Shown here piece after piece: positions 1-6,694 of a DNA stretch of 6,694 nt (position 1 is its first letter; each line of letters begins with the position of its first letter). The stretch is taken from contig NZ_CAMLHF010000249.1 of assembly GCF_946479715.1 (NCBI RefSeq), positions 1 through 6,694 on the forward strand, in the 5' to 3' direction. The stretch is from an uncultured Pedobacter sp. GTDB taxonomy: Bacteria; Bacteroidota; Bacteroidia; Sphingobacteriales; Sphingobacteriaceae. The position numbers were made by a program, and so were the translations under genes. A model generated the notes under the pieces. It was given only the letters and a program-made list of their open reading frames with translations, did no database searches and had not been told where the DNA came from.

Positions 1-2054
1 TACTTGCCTTTTTCTACAGCCAGCGGTTTTAGTTCCTGGCGGTAAATGGTTTGACTTACATTGTTATCAATGCTCATTACATTAACCTTTTTAAATCCAT
101 TGTAATACTTAACAATAAGCTGGTTTGCCCCCTTCTTAAGCGGTAGTAAAATCACATCTTTCAACTGCTTATCTTTAAAAGGATTATTATGCTCTGCCAG
201 CACTTTGCCGTTCAGTGTTACGGTTACGCCATCTCCACTTGTTATGCCAATCAGATAAGGTTGATCTTTAGCTGAAGTTATTTCTTGCAAAAGGTAGGTC
301 GCCGAATTTTTGTCGGCCTCTATTTCATAGGTCACATTATTTTTTATGTTGCCCTTTTTCTCCCATGTTCCCCCATTTGAATCTGGCCATGGTTTGCTTA
401 CATCTACATTAGTCAGGTTGCCATGTACACCGCCTACACCAGAATAAAGCGGCCCTGTTTGGTAAACATCACCCCATTTAATTGAAGAAGGATCGTTCTT
501 TAGCTTTTCTGCACCGGTTCCGCTTAAGGTTATTTCAGTTGCTTTACCATTCAGCTCTACATCTATAACTTTTCCTTTTTCTTCATCTGTATAATAGATT
601 GCAGGAACAAGGTTTCCGGTTTTTGAAGGACTAACTGTCCATAGTTCTTTTACCGTACTCTGATAGCGGTTATTATAATCTATTCCTGAATTGCTGTAAG
701 ATTTAAAGGAATTGTGCGTGTCGAGAATTAAGGGGGCTTTGGTAAAAGCGATGATATTTGCAGGAGGTACCGAATAGCCATTAACAAATTCTATTGCAAT
801 TACTTTAAATTCTTTGCTGATGTCTAAACCTTCTGGTACATTAATTTTTACCCCTGAAGCATTTTGTGAGAATTTCGCTTTTTTATCCTCTCCAAGAACG
901 TATGCATCTTTAATTTTTCCGGTAAGGCCAGGAAGTGTGATCACTCCGTTTTCAGGAGCTGAAAGCAGGTGCAGGTAAATTTTATCAGGTCTGCTGGTTA
1001 GGCTTCCCCATTTGAATGAGATGTGAAAAGGATCTGGATCTGTTCCATAAATGGCTTCTTTATTTTTATCGAGCCATTTACCGATGCTTAATAAAACATC
1101 CTTTTCGAAATCAACTACAGAACCATCTCCCTTTGGACCGATGTTTAAAAGAAAGTTTCCGCCACGACTGGCAACTCTGATTAAACTTGTGAGTTTCTCG
1201 CGCATTTTTTCTTCTTCGCTCCCCCTCACCTGCCATGAACGATAGCTCCATGTTTCGTCGAAGAAAGATGCAGGAGATTGCCAAGGCACTCCGATGGCAT
1301 AATCAGGTTCCTGGTTGTCGCCCATTACGTTAAAGTCGCCCATATCATTCCCGATTCTGCTGCCGATCATACAATTTGGCTGAAGTTTATGAACCAGGTC
1401 TCTAAGGTCTTTGCTTTCATTGGCATTTTGGGAGCCCATATCAAACCAAAGTTCAGAAACGGGGCCATAATTGCTTAGCAATTCTGTAATCTGCTTTTTA
1501 TTGTATTCCACATGTTCAGGGGTAATATAATCTGAATTGCTGCTCGAGATTGGAGACGCCTGAGGGAAGTGCCAGTCGATTAACGAGAAGTATAAGCCAA
1601 ATCTTAACCCACCACGCTTACAAGCATCGGAAAGCTCTTTTACAATATCCCTTTTGAATGGTGTGGCATCAACCACATTAAAATCTGTTGTATTTGTTTT
1701 AAACATACAAAACCCATCGTGATGCTTTGAGGTGATTACCAGAGAGCGCATACCGGCTTTTTTTGCCAGGGCAACAATAGAATCGGCATTCCAGTTTTGG
1801 GGATTAAACCTTTTAGCAACATCTGCGTAAGTATCGCTATAAATACCTGCATGCGCCTGAATCTGTTCACTTAACCCTTTGGTTACCGGCTTACCTTCCC
1901 ACACGCCACCCAATACAGAGTAGATTCCGTAGTGAATGAACATTGAATATTTTTGATCCTGCCATTCCCTTAATGCTTTAGGATCGTGCTGTCCAAAGGC
2001 AAGGGTTTTACAGAAAAGTATTAACGCAAATAAAATGGTTGTTTTGTGTTTCAT
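1..2054 (-). CDS. Secreted GH29 alpha-L-fucosidase, 3' end beyond window edge
   Basis: The product is a retaining exo-alpha-L-fucosidase expected to remove terminal L-fucose from glycans in the periplasm or outside the cell. Reading from ATG at 2054, the frame stays open for 684 codons to the left edge, so only the C-terminus is missing. Residues 1-21 form a signal peptide ending near AFG/Q. The GH29 barrel follows: MFIHYGIYS (His41), TSKHHDGF (His111, His112, Asp113), ELWFDMGS with Asp205 as likely nucleophile, GGNFLLNIGPKGDG, and the closing motif GKWLDKNKEAIYGT near 325-338. Glu267 in FFDETW is a candidate acid/base by position only. Beyond about residue 430 lie more than 250 residues that look like extra beta-sandwich modules, ending in a segment with a TVTLNGK motif. 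The gene starts 2 bp after the beta-helix gene stops, with an A-rich leader and no clear Shine-Dalgarno, suggesting translational coupling. The family is firm; linkage specificity is not determinable. Confidence 0.93.
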   Translation of the reverse strand, partial: MKHKTTILFALILFCKTLAFGQHDPKALREWQDQKYSMFIHYGIYSVLGGVWEGKPVTKGLSEQIQAHAGIYSDTYADVAKRFNPQNWNADSIVALAKKAGMRSLVITSKHHDGFCMFKTNTTDFNVVDATPFKRDIVKELSDACKRGGLRFGLYFSLIDWHFPQASPISSSNSDYITPEHVEYNKKQITELLSNYGPVSELWFDMGSQNANESKDLRDLVHKLQPNCMIGSRIGNDMGDFNVMGDNQEPDYAIGVPWQSPASFFDETWSYRSWQVRGSEEEKMREKLTSLIRVASRGGNFLLNIGPKGDGSVVDFEKDVLLSIGKWLDKNKEAIYGTDPDPFHISFKWGSLTSRPDKIYLHLLSAPENGVITLPGLTGKIKDAYVLGEDKKAKFSQNASGVKINVPEGLDISKEFKVIAIEFVNGYSVPPANIIAFTKAPLILDTHNSFKSYSNSGIDYNNRYQSTVKELWTVSPSKTGNLVPAIYYTDEEKGKVIDVELNGKATEITLSGTGAEKLKNDPSSIKWGDVYQTGPLYSGVGGVHGNLTNVDVSKPWPDSNGGTWEKKGNIKNNVTYEIEADKNSATYLLQEITSAKDQPYLIGITSGDGVTVTLNGKVLAEHNNPFKDKQLKDVILLPLKKGANQLIVKYYNGFKKVNVMSIDNNVSQTIYRQELKPLAVEKGK

Positions 2055-2056
2055 TT

Positions 2057-4435
2057 TTATTTAAGTGGTTTATCCAGGGTAATCTTTTGTGTATTCTGAT
2101 TTCTAAAAATAGTTATTTCGACAGCTTTATCTGACTTATTTTGCTGCTGCAGGGCAATCAGATCTGCAACTTTATTTGTGGTTTTCTGCTTAAAGGAAAG
2201 AATAACATCATTGGCTTTTAACACTCCGGCAAAAGGGCTGCTGGCATGAACGCTAAGCACCAGGATTCCTATTTCTTCTGGCATTCCTGTTGCAGAACGT
2301 TCTCCTAATGTTTCGAGATTTTTAATCTGCAGGCCGAACCATTCTGTTGACTCGCTAGTATTTACCCCCTCAATTCCTTTAAGTACTGGAATTGGGGCTT
2401 TTTTCGCAATCTTACGTAAAGCAGGAGAGGTTACCCCGAATTGATCTGTAGCAAAGCTTTTAAAACCTACAGTAAGTGCTTTAGAAGTGCTTTTCACTCT
2501 GTAATCGCCAAGTGCCGGGTTTAAGAATTCAGGGTTTCCAAATGTAGAATGCTGGTCGGTACCAGCCTTTTGCGATTTCTCTAATGAGGCTTTATCAGCA
2601 AAGAAATTATAGTCGATTTCCTTGCCCCAAAAATTAATCCCGATTGGGTAATAGTTCCTTGTGATGATGTTGTGTTTAAATACATCGCCGCTATTTTCAA
2701 ACCATACATGCGGATGGAAAGAATTATTTAAAACAATGTTATTCTCTACAGTTCTATAAAAGCCTTCGCGTAGTTTTAAACCTCCATTTAAGCAAACATT
2801 ATTGTAGATGTGGTAATTGCTCGATCCATCGTCTAAATCAATGTCCCATCCGTGTTCACAATGAAACCTGTTGTCATGTAATGTAATGGTTTTAATGACA
2901 TCGGCAGTAATTAATGCAGGATTGTCTTTAGCGATCTTATTCATTACCGGAACATTTGCATTCCAATATCTATCTCTGCCCCATGAATTAAACGCACCAT
3001 GATCACCAGATTCCAAAACGGTATTAAAGACGTCGTTAAAGGAAATTTCATGACCACCCCATGTTCCTTCGCTAATGTTTATACCTGCTCTTGGAACATC
3101 GTAAATAGTATTGTGGGTAGCCGTAATGCTCATAGACATGGAGATTTGTACTCCAGCGACTTGTTTCTCAATTTGCCCTAATCCGTACATTAATGTATTC
3201 TCGACAGTGCAATTTGCGGGATAGTTATTTGTTTTTGGTCCGCGTACGGTATCAATTTCGTTTACCAGAACAAACTGAGCGTACTCAAAACTCGGGGACC
3301 GGACTGCTTTTGGATCGCCTACAAAACAAACCCCACTTGCGCCTGCGTAGGCTATGTGACAACCGGAGATTTTATTATTTCTATTGTAGTTGCTTAAAAA
3401 TACTGCGTTGCCGCCAACATGGTTAAAGAAGCAAGATCTGATCTGGCAAGACTCCGCACCTTCCATTAAAACTGCCCCACCCCTGTATATTGTCCAGTCG
3501 CTGCGCAATAAAGGCTCTTTGGTTTCCATAAACGTTCTAAGTGTATGTGTAAGCTCAAGACCTTCGATGCTTATATTGGAAACCGGACTTTCTTCTGATC
3601 CTTTGAATTCAAAAAGATGCTTTAGCCGTGGGATTTCTACTTTGGCCGTGGTAAGGTTGGCGTCTGATTTTTCGGGATAATAATAAAGCAGCTTTTCATC
3701 TTTGTTGTAGTACCATTCTCCTACGGTATCCAGTTCCTCAAATATATTTTCTACAAACCGGTATTTATCGTGCATACCCATTTGTCTGTTATTCTGATAA
3801 CCGCCTTCCATTTTTAATTTGCCATCCTCATCTTTTCCGGTAATTTGATATTGATACCCACCCCACTCGGCTTTATGCAAAGCGTGGATGAATCCTCCTG
3901 TTGGATTTTTCCAGCTTGCGATGCGTTCAGGACTTAAGGCATCGGCTGATGAACCGCCATAAAACCTTACCGCCGGATTATAGTTGGGGTATCTTGCCAT
4001 GCGCTGCTGATGGCGGTTAATGAAAAGCTGGTCGAAAACATGATCTCCACTGACTTGGGCTTTCATTATGTTTCCTTTGTAAGATTCCCATTTTAAGGTT
4101 AAGGGAGTGCCACCACTAATGGTTACTTTTTCATTGGCATATGGCTTTATGGTTAGACCGGCATTTGCTTTTCTTGAATCTTCTGGAGTGAATACAACGG
4201 TCTCGGATAGGTAGTATGTTCCGCTTCTAAGGTAGATGATAACTTTTCCGGGTGTGTTTCGTGCGGTTAGCTGAGCCTTTTTAATACTGGCAAAAGGCTT
4301 GTCTATTGATCCTGAATTCTTATCGCTGCCATTTGGGGATACATAAATATCCTTGCCGAAGGCATGATTGACAATTAGCAATAAGGCAAACAGGAATGTG
4401 GACAAAGATTTCATCAGCTTTCTTATTAGGTTCAT
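2057..4435 (-). CDS. Secreted GH141-like right-handed beta-helix glycosidase with C-terminal PDZ domain
   Basis: This 792-residue protein is predicted to be a secreted glycoside hydrolase; characterised GH141 members include an alpha-L-fucosidase acting on rhamnogalacturonan II and a xylanase. Residues 1 to about 27 form a signal peptide with Arg5, Lys6 and Lys9 before a hydrophobic core. The mature N-terminus carries IYVSPNGSDKNSG and an IYLRSGTYYL motif, typical of secreted beta-helix proteins. Residues about 190-254 (WGGYQYQITG, QNNRQMGMH, VENIFEELDTVGEWYY, LYYYP) resemble the insertion domain of GH141 proteins. Beta-helix coils with Asn-rich turns span about 275-640 and include an acidic cluster, WDIDLDDGSS (530-539), a candidate active-site region. 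Residues about 695-790 look like a PDZ domain (WFGLQIKN, then ILVLSVHASSPFAGVLKANDVI). Start choice: ATG 4435 gives a good signal peptide; ATG 4414 also would, and TTG 4447 is possible. GH141 membership is from recognition, not a profile search. Confidence 0.78.
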   Translation of the reverse strand: MNLIRKLMKSLSTFLFALLLIVNHAFGKDIYVSPNGSDKNSGSIDKPFASIKKAQLTARNTPGKVIIYLRSGTYYLSETVVFTPEDSRKANAGLTIKPYANEKVTISGGTPLTLKWESYKGNIMKAQVSGDHVFDQLFINRHQQRMARYPNYNPAVRFYGGSSADALSPERIASWKNPTGGFIHALHKAEWGGYQYQITGKDEDGKLKMEGGYQNNRQMGMHDKYRFVENIFEELDTVGEWYYNKDEKLLYYYPEKSDANLTTAKVEIPRLKHLFEFKGSEESPVSNISIEGLELTHTLRTFMETKEPLLRSDWTIYRGGAVLMEGAESCQIRSCFFNHVGGNAVFLSNYNRNNKISGCHIAYAGASGVCFVGDPKAVRSPSFEYAQFVLVNEIDTVRGPKTNNYPANCTVENTLMYGLGQIEKQVAGVQISMSMSITATHNTIYDVPRAGINISEGTWGGHEISFNDVFNTVLESGDHGAFNSWGRDRYWNANVPVMNKIAKDNPALITADVIKTITLHDNRFHCEHGWDIDLDDGSSNYHIYNNVCLNGGLKLREGFYRTVENNIVLNNSFHPHVWFENSGDVFKHNIITRNYYPIGINFWGKEIDYNFFADKASLEKSQKAGTDQHSTFGNPEFLNPALGDYRVKSTSKALTVGFKSFATDQFGVTSPALRKIAKKAPIPVLKGIEGVNTSESTEWFGLQIKNLETLGERSATGMPEEIGILVLSVHASSPFAGVLKANDVILSFKQKTTNKVADLIALQQQNKSDKAVEITIFRNQNTQKITLDKPLK

Positions 4436-4501
4436 TTGGTTTCTCAAAGAAAGCGAATTACAATCTACAAAGTTTTCTGAAATTGTCTAAATATTAAGTG
4501 T

Positions 4502-4533
4502 TTTTGGCATAACATATTAATAATATGCCAAAA
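4502..4533. repeat. Second inverted repeat upstream of the beta-helix gene
   Basis: A perfect 10-bp inverted repeat, TTTTGGCATA at 4502-4511 and TATGCCAAAA at 4524-4533, flanks a 12-bp AT-rich spacer. It lies 67 bp upstream of the chosen ATG. Neither side has a T run long enough for a typical terminator, so an operator for a dimeric regulator or a 5' leader hairpin is more likely. No regulator gene is in the window to pair it with. Confidence 0.55.
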
Positions 4534-4536
4534 TTA
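4529..4536 (-). promoter_or_regulatory. Possible Bacteroidota -7 promoter element for the beta-helix/fucosidase unit
   Basis: The minus strand reads TAATTTTG here, an exact match to the Bacteroidota -7 consensus TAnnTTTG. It lies between the rfbA terminator and the beta-helix gene, and would start a transcript near 4522 with a leader of about 87 nt. The nearest TTG upstream (4564-4562) is 25 nt away, longer than the usual 19-21, so no good -33 element is seen. The motif overlaps one arm of the 4502-4533 inverted repeat. Confidence 0.35.
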
Positions 4537-4548
4537 AGTAATAATAAT

Positions 4549-4584
4549 AAAGCAGGTGCACCAAGATTATGATGCACCTGCTTT
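4549..4584 (-). terminator. Probable intrinsic terminator of the rfbA transcript
   Basis: A perfect 12-bp inverted repeat pairs 4549-4560 with 4573-4584 (AAAGCAGGTGCA on either strand) around a 12-nt loop. On the minus strand the stem is followed by a U-rich but interrupted tail, ATTATTATTACTTAATTTT. It lies 38 bp after the rfbA stop. On the plus strand the stem is followed by only a short T run, and no plus-strand gene leads into it, so the minus-strand reading is preferred. Confidence 0.8.
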
Positions 4585-4622
4585 TCCCTTAAAATTACCT
4601 TCTCAGCTGCAGAAGAGAATGG

Positions 4623-5483
4623 TTATTTTAATATTTTAAGTAAGTATGATCCATACCCACTTTTCACTAAAGGTTCTGCTACTTTTCTTAACTGTTCTTT
4701 ATCAATGAAGCCCATTCTGTAGGCTACCTCTTCGATACATCCGATTTTTAATCCCTGACGTTCTTCAATTACCTGCACAAATTGTCCGGCCTGCATTAGA
4801 GAAGCAAACGTACCTGTATCTAACCAGGCAGTACCCCTGCTAAGTACACCAACTTTTAGCTTGCCCTGTTCCAGATAAACCTTATTTACATCTGTAATTT
4901 CGTATTCCCCTCTTGGTGAAGGTTTAATATTTTTAGCAATTTCCACAACAGAATTGTCGTAGAAATACAGACCTGGAACTGCATAATCTGATTTAGGTTG
5001 AGCTGGTTTCTCTTCGATTGAAATCGCTTTGTTTTGACCGTCAAACTCAACAACACCATAACGTTCAGGATCTGAAACCCTGTAAGCAAATACAACACCA
5101 CCATCCGGATCTGCACTTGATTGTAATAATTTAGCCATTCCATCGCCATAGAAGATGTTATCTCCAAGCACTAAAGCAACTTTATCATTTCCAATAAAGT
5201 CAGCCCCGATTACAAAAGCTTGTGCCAGTCCGTTTGGTTGCTCTTGTACTGCGTAAGAGAACTTACAGCCCAGAGATGTTCCGTCGCCAAGAAGTTTTTC
5301 GAAGTTAGGAAGATCGTGAGGTGTTGAGATGATCAGAATTTCTTTGATTCCGGCCAGCATCAAAATAGACAATGGGTAATAGATCATCGGTTTATCATAA
5401 ACCGGCATCATTTGTTTACTCATTACCAGGGTTAAAGGATGCAACCTTGTGCCACTTCCCCCTGCTAAAATTATTCCTTTCAA
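4623..5483 (-). CDS. rfbA: Glucose-1-phosphate thymidylyltransferase (RmlA/RfbA)
   Basis: The enzyme joins dTTP and glucose-1-phosphate to give dTDP-glucose and pyrophosphate, the first step toward dTDP-L-rhamnose and related deoxysugars for surface polysaccharides; it is cytosolic. The 286 residues match the usual family length. The nucleotidyltransferase signature [11 protein letters not shown] with Arg13 and Lys23 is intact, followed by [17 protein letters not shown] with Asp108, [14 protein letters not shown] with Glu159 and Lys160, YEITDVN, and AWLDTGT with Asp223. All expected catalytic and metal-binding positions are present. The start is TTG at 5483: an in-frame TAA at 5502-5504 and the lack of any ATG or GTG before the N-terminal motif leave no other choice, and MKGIILAGG is the family's usual N-terminus. 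No Shine-Dalgarno is visible in the A-rich leader. It lies 37 bp after the DUF3109 gene and may share its transcript. No rfbB, rfbC or rfbD is next to it on the downstream side. Confidence 0.97.
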   Translation of the reverse strand: MKGIILAGGSGTRLHPLTLVMSKQMMPVYDKPMIYYPLSILMLAGIKEILIISTPHDLPNFEKLLGDGTSLGCKFSYAVQEQPNGLAQAFVIGADFIGNDKVALVLGDNIFYGDGMAKLLQSSADPDGGVVFAYRVSDPERYGVVEFDGQNKAISIEEKPAQPKSDYAVPGLYFYDNSVVEIAKNIKPSPRGEYEITDVNKVYLEQGKLKVGVLSRGTAWLDTGTFASLMQAGQFVQVIEERQGLKIGCIEEVAYRMGFIDKEQLRKVAEPLVKSGYGSYLLKILK

Positions 5484-5520
5484 GTTATAGCGTTTGTTTG
5501 TTTAAAAATCTATTAAGGTG
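5484..5520 (-). other. Short leader between the DUF3109 gene and rfbA
   Basis: This 37-bp stretch is A/T-rich and contains the in-frame TAA at 5502-5504 that fixes the TTG start of rfbA. It has no convincing hairpin, Shine-Dalgarno sequence or complete promoter; TAGATTTT only partly resembles a -7 element. Read-through from the DUF3109 gene is the simplest explanation for rfbA expression. Confidence 0.5.
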
Positions 5521-6099
5521 TTAACTATTTAAGTCTTTATCCGAAGATACACTATCTTCCAGCTCTTTAAACCATTCTGCACCATATTTCCTGGTAAGAG
5601 GCCCTTTTAAAAACTGATAAACCGGCACTTTTAACTCTCTTCCAAATGAACATGCATCATGGCAGATGTGCCATCTGTCGTAATTTAACACTTCAAATTC
5701 CGGGTATTGAGTTACCCTGATCGGGTACAGATGACAAGAGATCGGTTTTTGCCAATCGATTATTCCCAGCTCATATGCCTTTTCAATTCCGCACTTCGTA
5801 ATTCCATTCTCGAATGTAACATAAGCACACTCTTTGTGCCCATCTACACATGGGGTAGTTAAATCGCCATCGGCATCAACTACAGATGTTCCCTGCTCTT
5901 CAATTGCGGCTATTCCTTTAGGTTCAAGCAAATGCTGAATCTTTGGATAAATTTCTTTAAGTATTGCTGTTTCTGCTACATCTAAAGGTGCCCCAGCATC
6001 ACCCTCTACGCAACAAATACCCTTACATTTGTTGAGGTTGCACACAAAGTTTTCCCTGATCAGGTCTTCATGCACGAGGGTATTTTGTACTTCTATCAT
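5521..6099 (-). CDS. DUF3109 family cysteine-cluster protein
   Basis: This is a 192-residue cytosolic protein of the DUF3109 family, related to YkgJ-type cysteine-cluster proteins; its biochemical role is unknown. It has ten cysteines: Cys20, Cys25, Cys29 and Cys30 in CNLNKCKGICC, Cys84 and Cys91 in PCVDGHKEC, Cys103 in KCGIEKAYE, Cys122 in ISCHLYPIR, and Cys146 and Cys150 in WHICHDAC. Spacing like this suggests zinc or iron-sulfur binding, but the metal is an inference. There is no signal peptide or membrane segment. The tail (SVSSDKDLNS) is polar and probably disordered. The ATG at 6099 sits right after an AGAAGAAG run that overlaps the stop of the DUF3108 gene, a usable Shine-Dalgarno-like sequence, so the two genes are probably co-translated. 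The length appears complete, and no key residue looks to be missing. Confidence 0.93.
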   Translation of the reverse strand: MIEVQNTLVHEDLIRENFVCNLNKCKGICCVEGDAGAPLDVAETAILKEIYPKIQHLLEPKGIAAIEEQGTSVVDADGDLTTPCVDGHKECAYVTFENGITKCGIEKAYELGIIDWQKPISCHLYPIRVTQYPEFEVLNYDRWHICHDACSFGRELKVPVYQFLKGPLTRKYGAEWFKELEDSVSSDKDLNS

Positions 6100-6105
6100 C
6101 TTCTT

Positions 6106-6694
6106 CTATTTTACTATAGCCAAGGGATACCTTAATCCATCGGCCGATTTAATTTCCATTATTACTGATCCCACCAGAATCTCTACCTGAGCCTTTACAG
6201 GCACCCTGTTGCCATCATCGGTAATCCACAAGTACAATTTACTGTCTTTACGAAAAATCCTTCCTGGCTTTATTGAAGGGCTAAATTTCAGACAGCTTAT
6301 TTTACCAAGCTTGGTCTTTATAATTTCTTTACCTAAATACTGAATTTGGAGCTGACTGATCTCGTCGCTCAGAAAATAGTTTAGTTTAACAAAATCTCCG
6401 GATTTCATTTTCGAGACATCAAGGCTTCTGGCAAAATAATAAGAGGAAACCAGATCAAATGTTTGATTGCTAGGCGCAATAAATGTACCCTTTGTAGCTA
6501 CTACCTTCCTTTCATCCTGATTAAATCTGGCTTTGTCTTGTCGCCTATAACTCCCTTCCCTGATATTCTCCTGAAAGAAGTAAGGTTTTAAGTTAACCTT
6601 GTCTATGTAGGAATCGTAATGATCTCTGATCTTATAAAATATATCGAATGTTCCGGAGGTTACCCCATCAACACTTAATTTATAAGTAGGATTA
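6106..6694 (-). CDS. DUF3108 domain-containing protein, 5' end beyond window edge
   Basis: The frame is open without a stop from the right edge to TAG at 6106-6108, giving 195 visible residues; the N-terminus, where a signal peptide is usual in this family, lies outside. An internal ATG at 6408 is not the start, because upstream residues continue the domain: a TYKLSVDGVTSGTFDI strand, then DHYDSYIDKVNLKPYFFQE, GSYRRQDKARFNQ, and FDLVSSYYFARSLD. The C-terminal part has the family's LYLWITDDGNRVPVKAQVEI motif followed by GSVIMEIKSADGL. The many alternating strands suggest a beta-rich, probably exported protein. The molecular function of DUF3108 is unknown, and I do not assign one. It is 6 bp upstream of the DUF3109 gene, an arrangement that indicates one operon. 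Confidence 0.88.
   Translation of the reverse strand, partial: NPTYKLSVDGVTSGTFDIFYKIRDHYDSYIDKVNLKPYFFQENIREGSYRRQDKARFNQDERKVVATKGTFIAPSNQTFDLVSSYYFARSLDVSKMKSGDFVKLNYFLSDEISQLQIQYLGKEIIKTKLGKISCLKFSPSIKPGRIFRKDSKLYLWITDDGNRVPVKAQVEILVGSVIMEIKSADGLRYPLAIVK

Noticed and set aside
1051..1478. Two plus-strand open frames (64 and 66 codons) inside the fucosidase region
   Set aside because: They lie wholly opposite the GH29 catalytic domain, whose conserved motifs account for the DNA; their products show no recognisable domain.
2007..2012. Cysteine at residue 15 of the fucosidase as a lipoprotein attachment site
   Set aside because: The context ILFC lacks a proper lipobox with Ala or Gly before the Cys, and the hydrophobic stretch continues to a better signal peptidase I site near residue 21.
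2999..3680. Three plus-strand open frames opposite the beta-helix gene
   Set aside because: They overlap the conserved beta-helix and insertion-domain coding sequence, have low-complexity or improbable composition, and overlap each other.
4502..4533. The second inverted repeat as another intrinsic terminator
   Set aside because: It lacks a following T run on either strand and a stronger terminator lies just upstream.
4886..5167. A 93-codon minus-strand frame inside rfbA
   Set aside because: It is a shifted reading of rfbA, whose own frame is complete with all catalytic residues.
6106..6408. The 100-codon frame taken as a complete small gene
   Set aside because: The same frame continues upstream without a stop to the window edge and encodes more of the DUF3108 domain, so the ATG at 6408 is internal.

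Overview
The window looks like a Bacteroidota chromosome, most likely a soil or plant-associated member of the Sphingobacteriaceae (Pedobacter-like). This rests on AT-rich coding sequence, DUF3108 and DUF3109 genes side by side, start regions with weak or no Shine-Dalgarno sequence, and secreted carbohydrate-active enzymes of types common in that phylum. The genus is an inference; no marker gene is present.

All five supported genes lie on the minus strand, so transcription runs from the right edge to the left edge. The right block (about 6694 to 4623) holds a DUF3108 protein whose 5' end is cut by the window edge, a ten-cysteine DUF3109 protein 6 bp downstream, and rfbA (glucose-1-phosphate thymidylyltransferase) 37 bp after that, with a TTG start. 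A strong hairpin (4549-4584) follows rfbA and probably ends this transcript.

The 175-bp gap 4448-4622 holds that terminator, a second inverted repeat (4502-4533) and a match to the Bacteroidota -7 promoter motif. I read it as the boundary between a general cell-function block and an accessory polysaccharide-degradation unit.

The left block is a two-gene unit. A secreted right-handed beta-helix enzyme resembling GH141, with a C-terminal PDZ domain, is followed after 2 bp by a secreted GH29 alpha-L-fucosidase that runs off the left edge. Both families include alpha-L-fucosidases, so together they suggest removal of fucose from a complex glycan such as a plant cell-wall or algal polysaccharide. 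No SusC/SusD pair, sulfatase or regulator is visible, so the substrate cannot be fixed from this window.

I found no RNA genes, CRISPR arrays, insertion sequences or origins. The most unusual items are the beta-helix/PDZ fusion, its tight pairing with GH29, and the palindrome overlapping the likely promoter.
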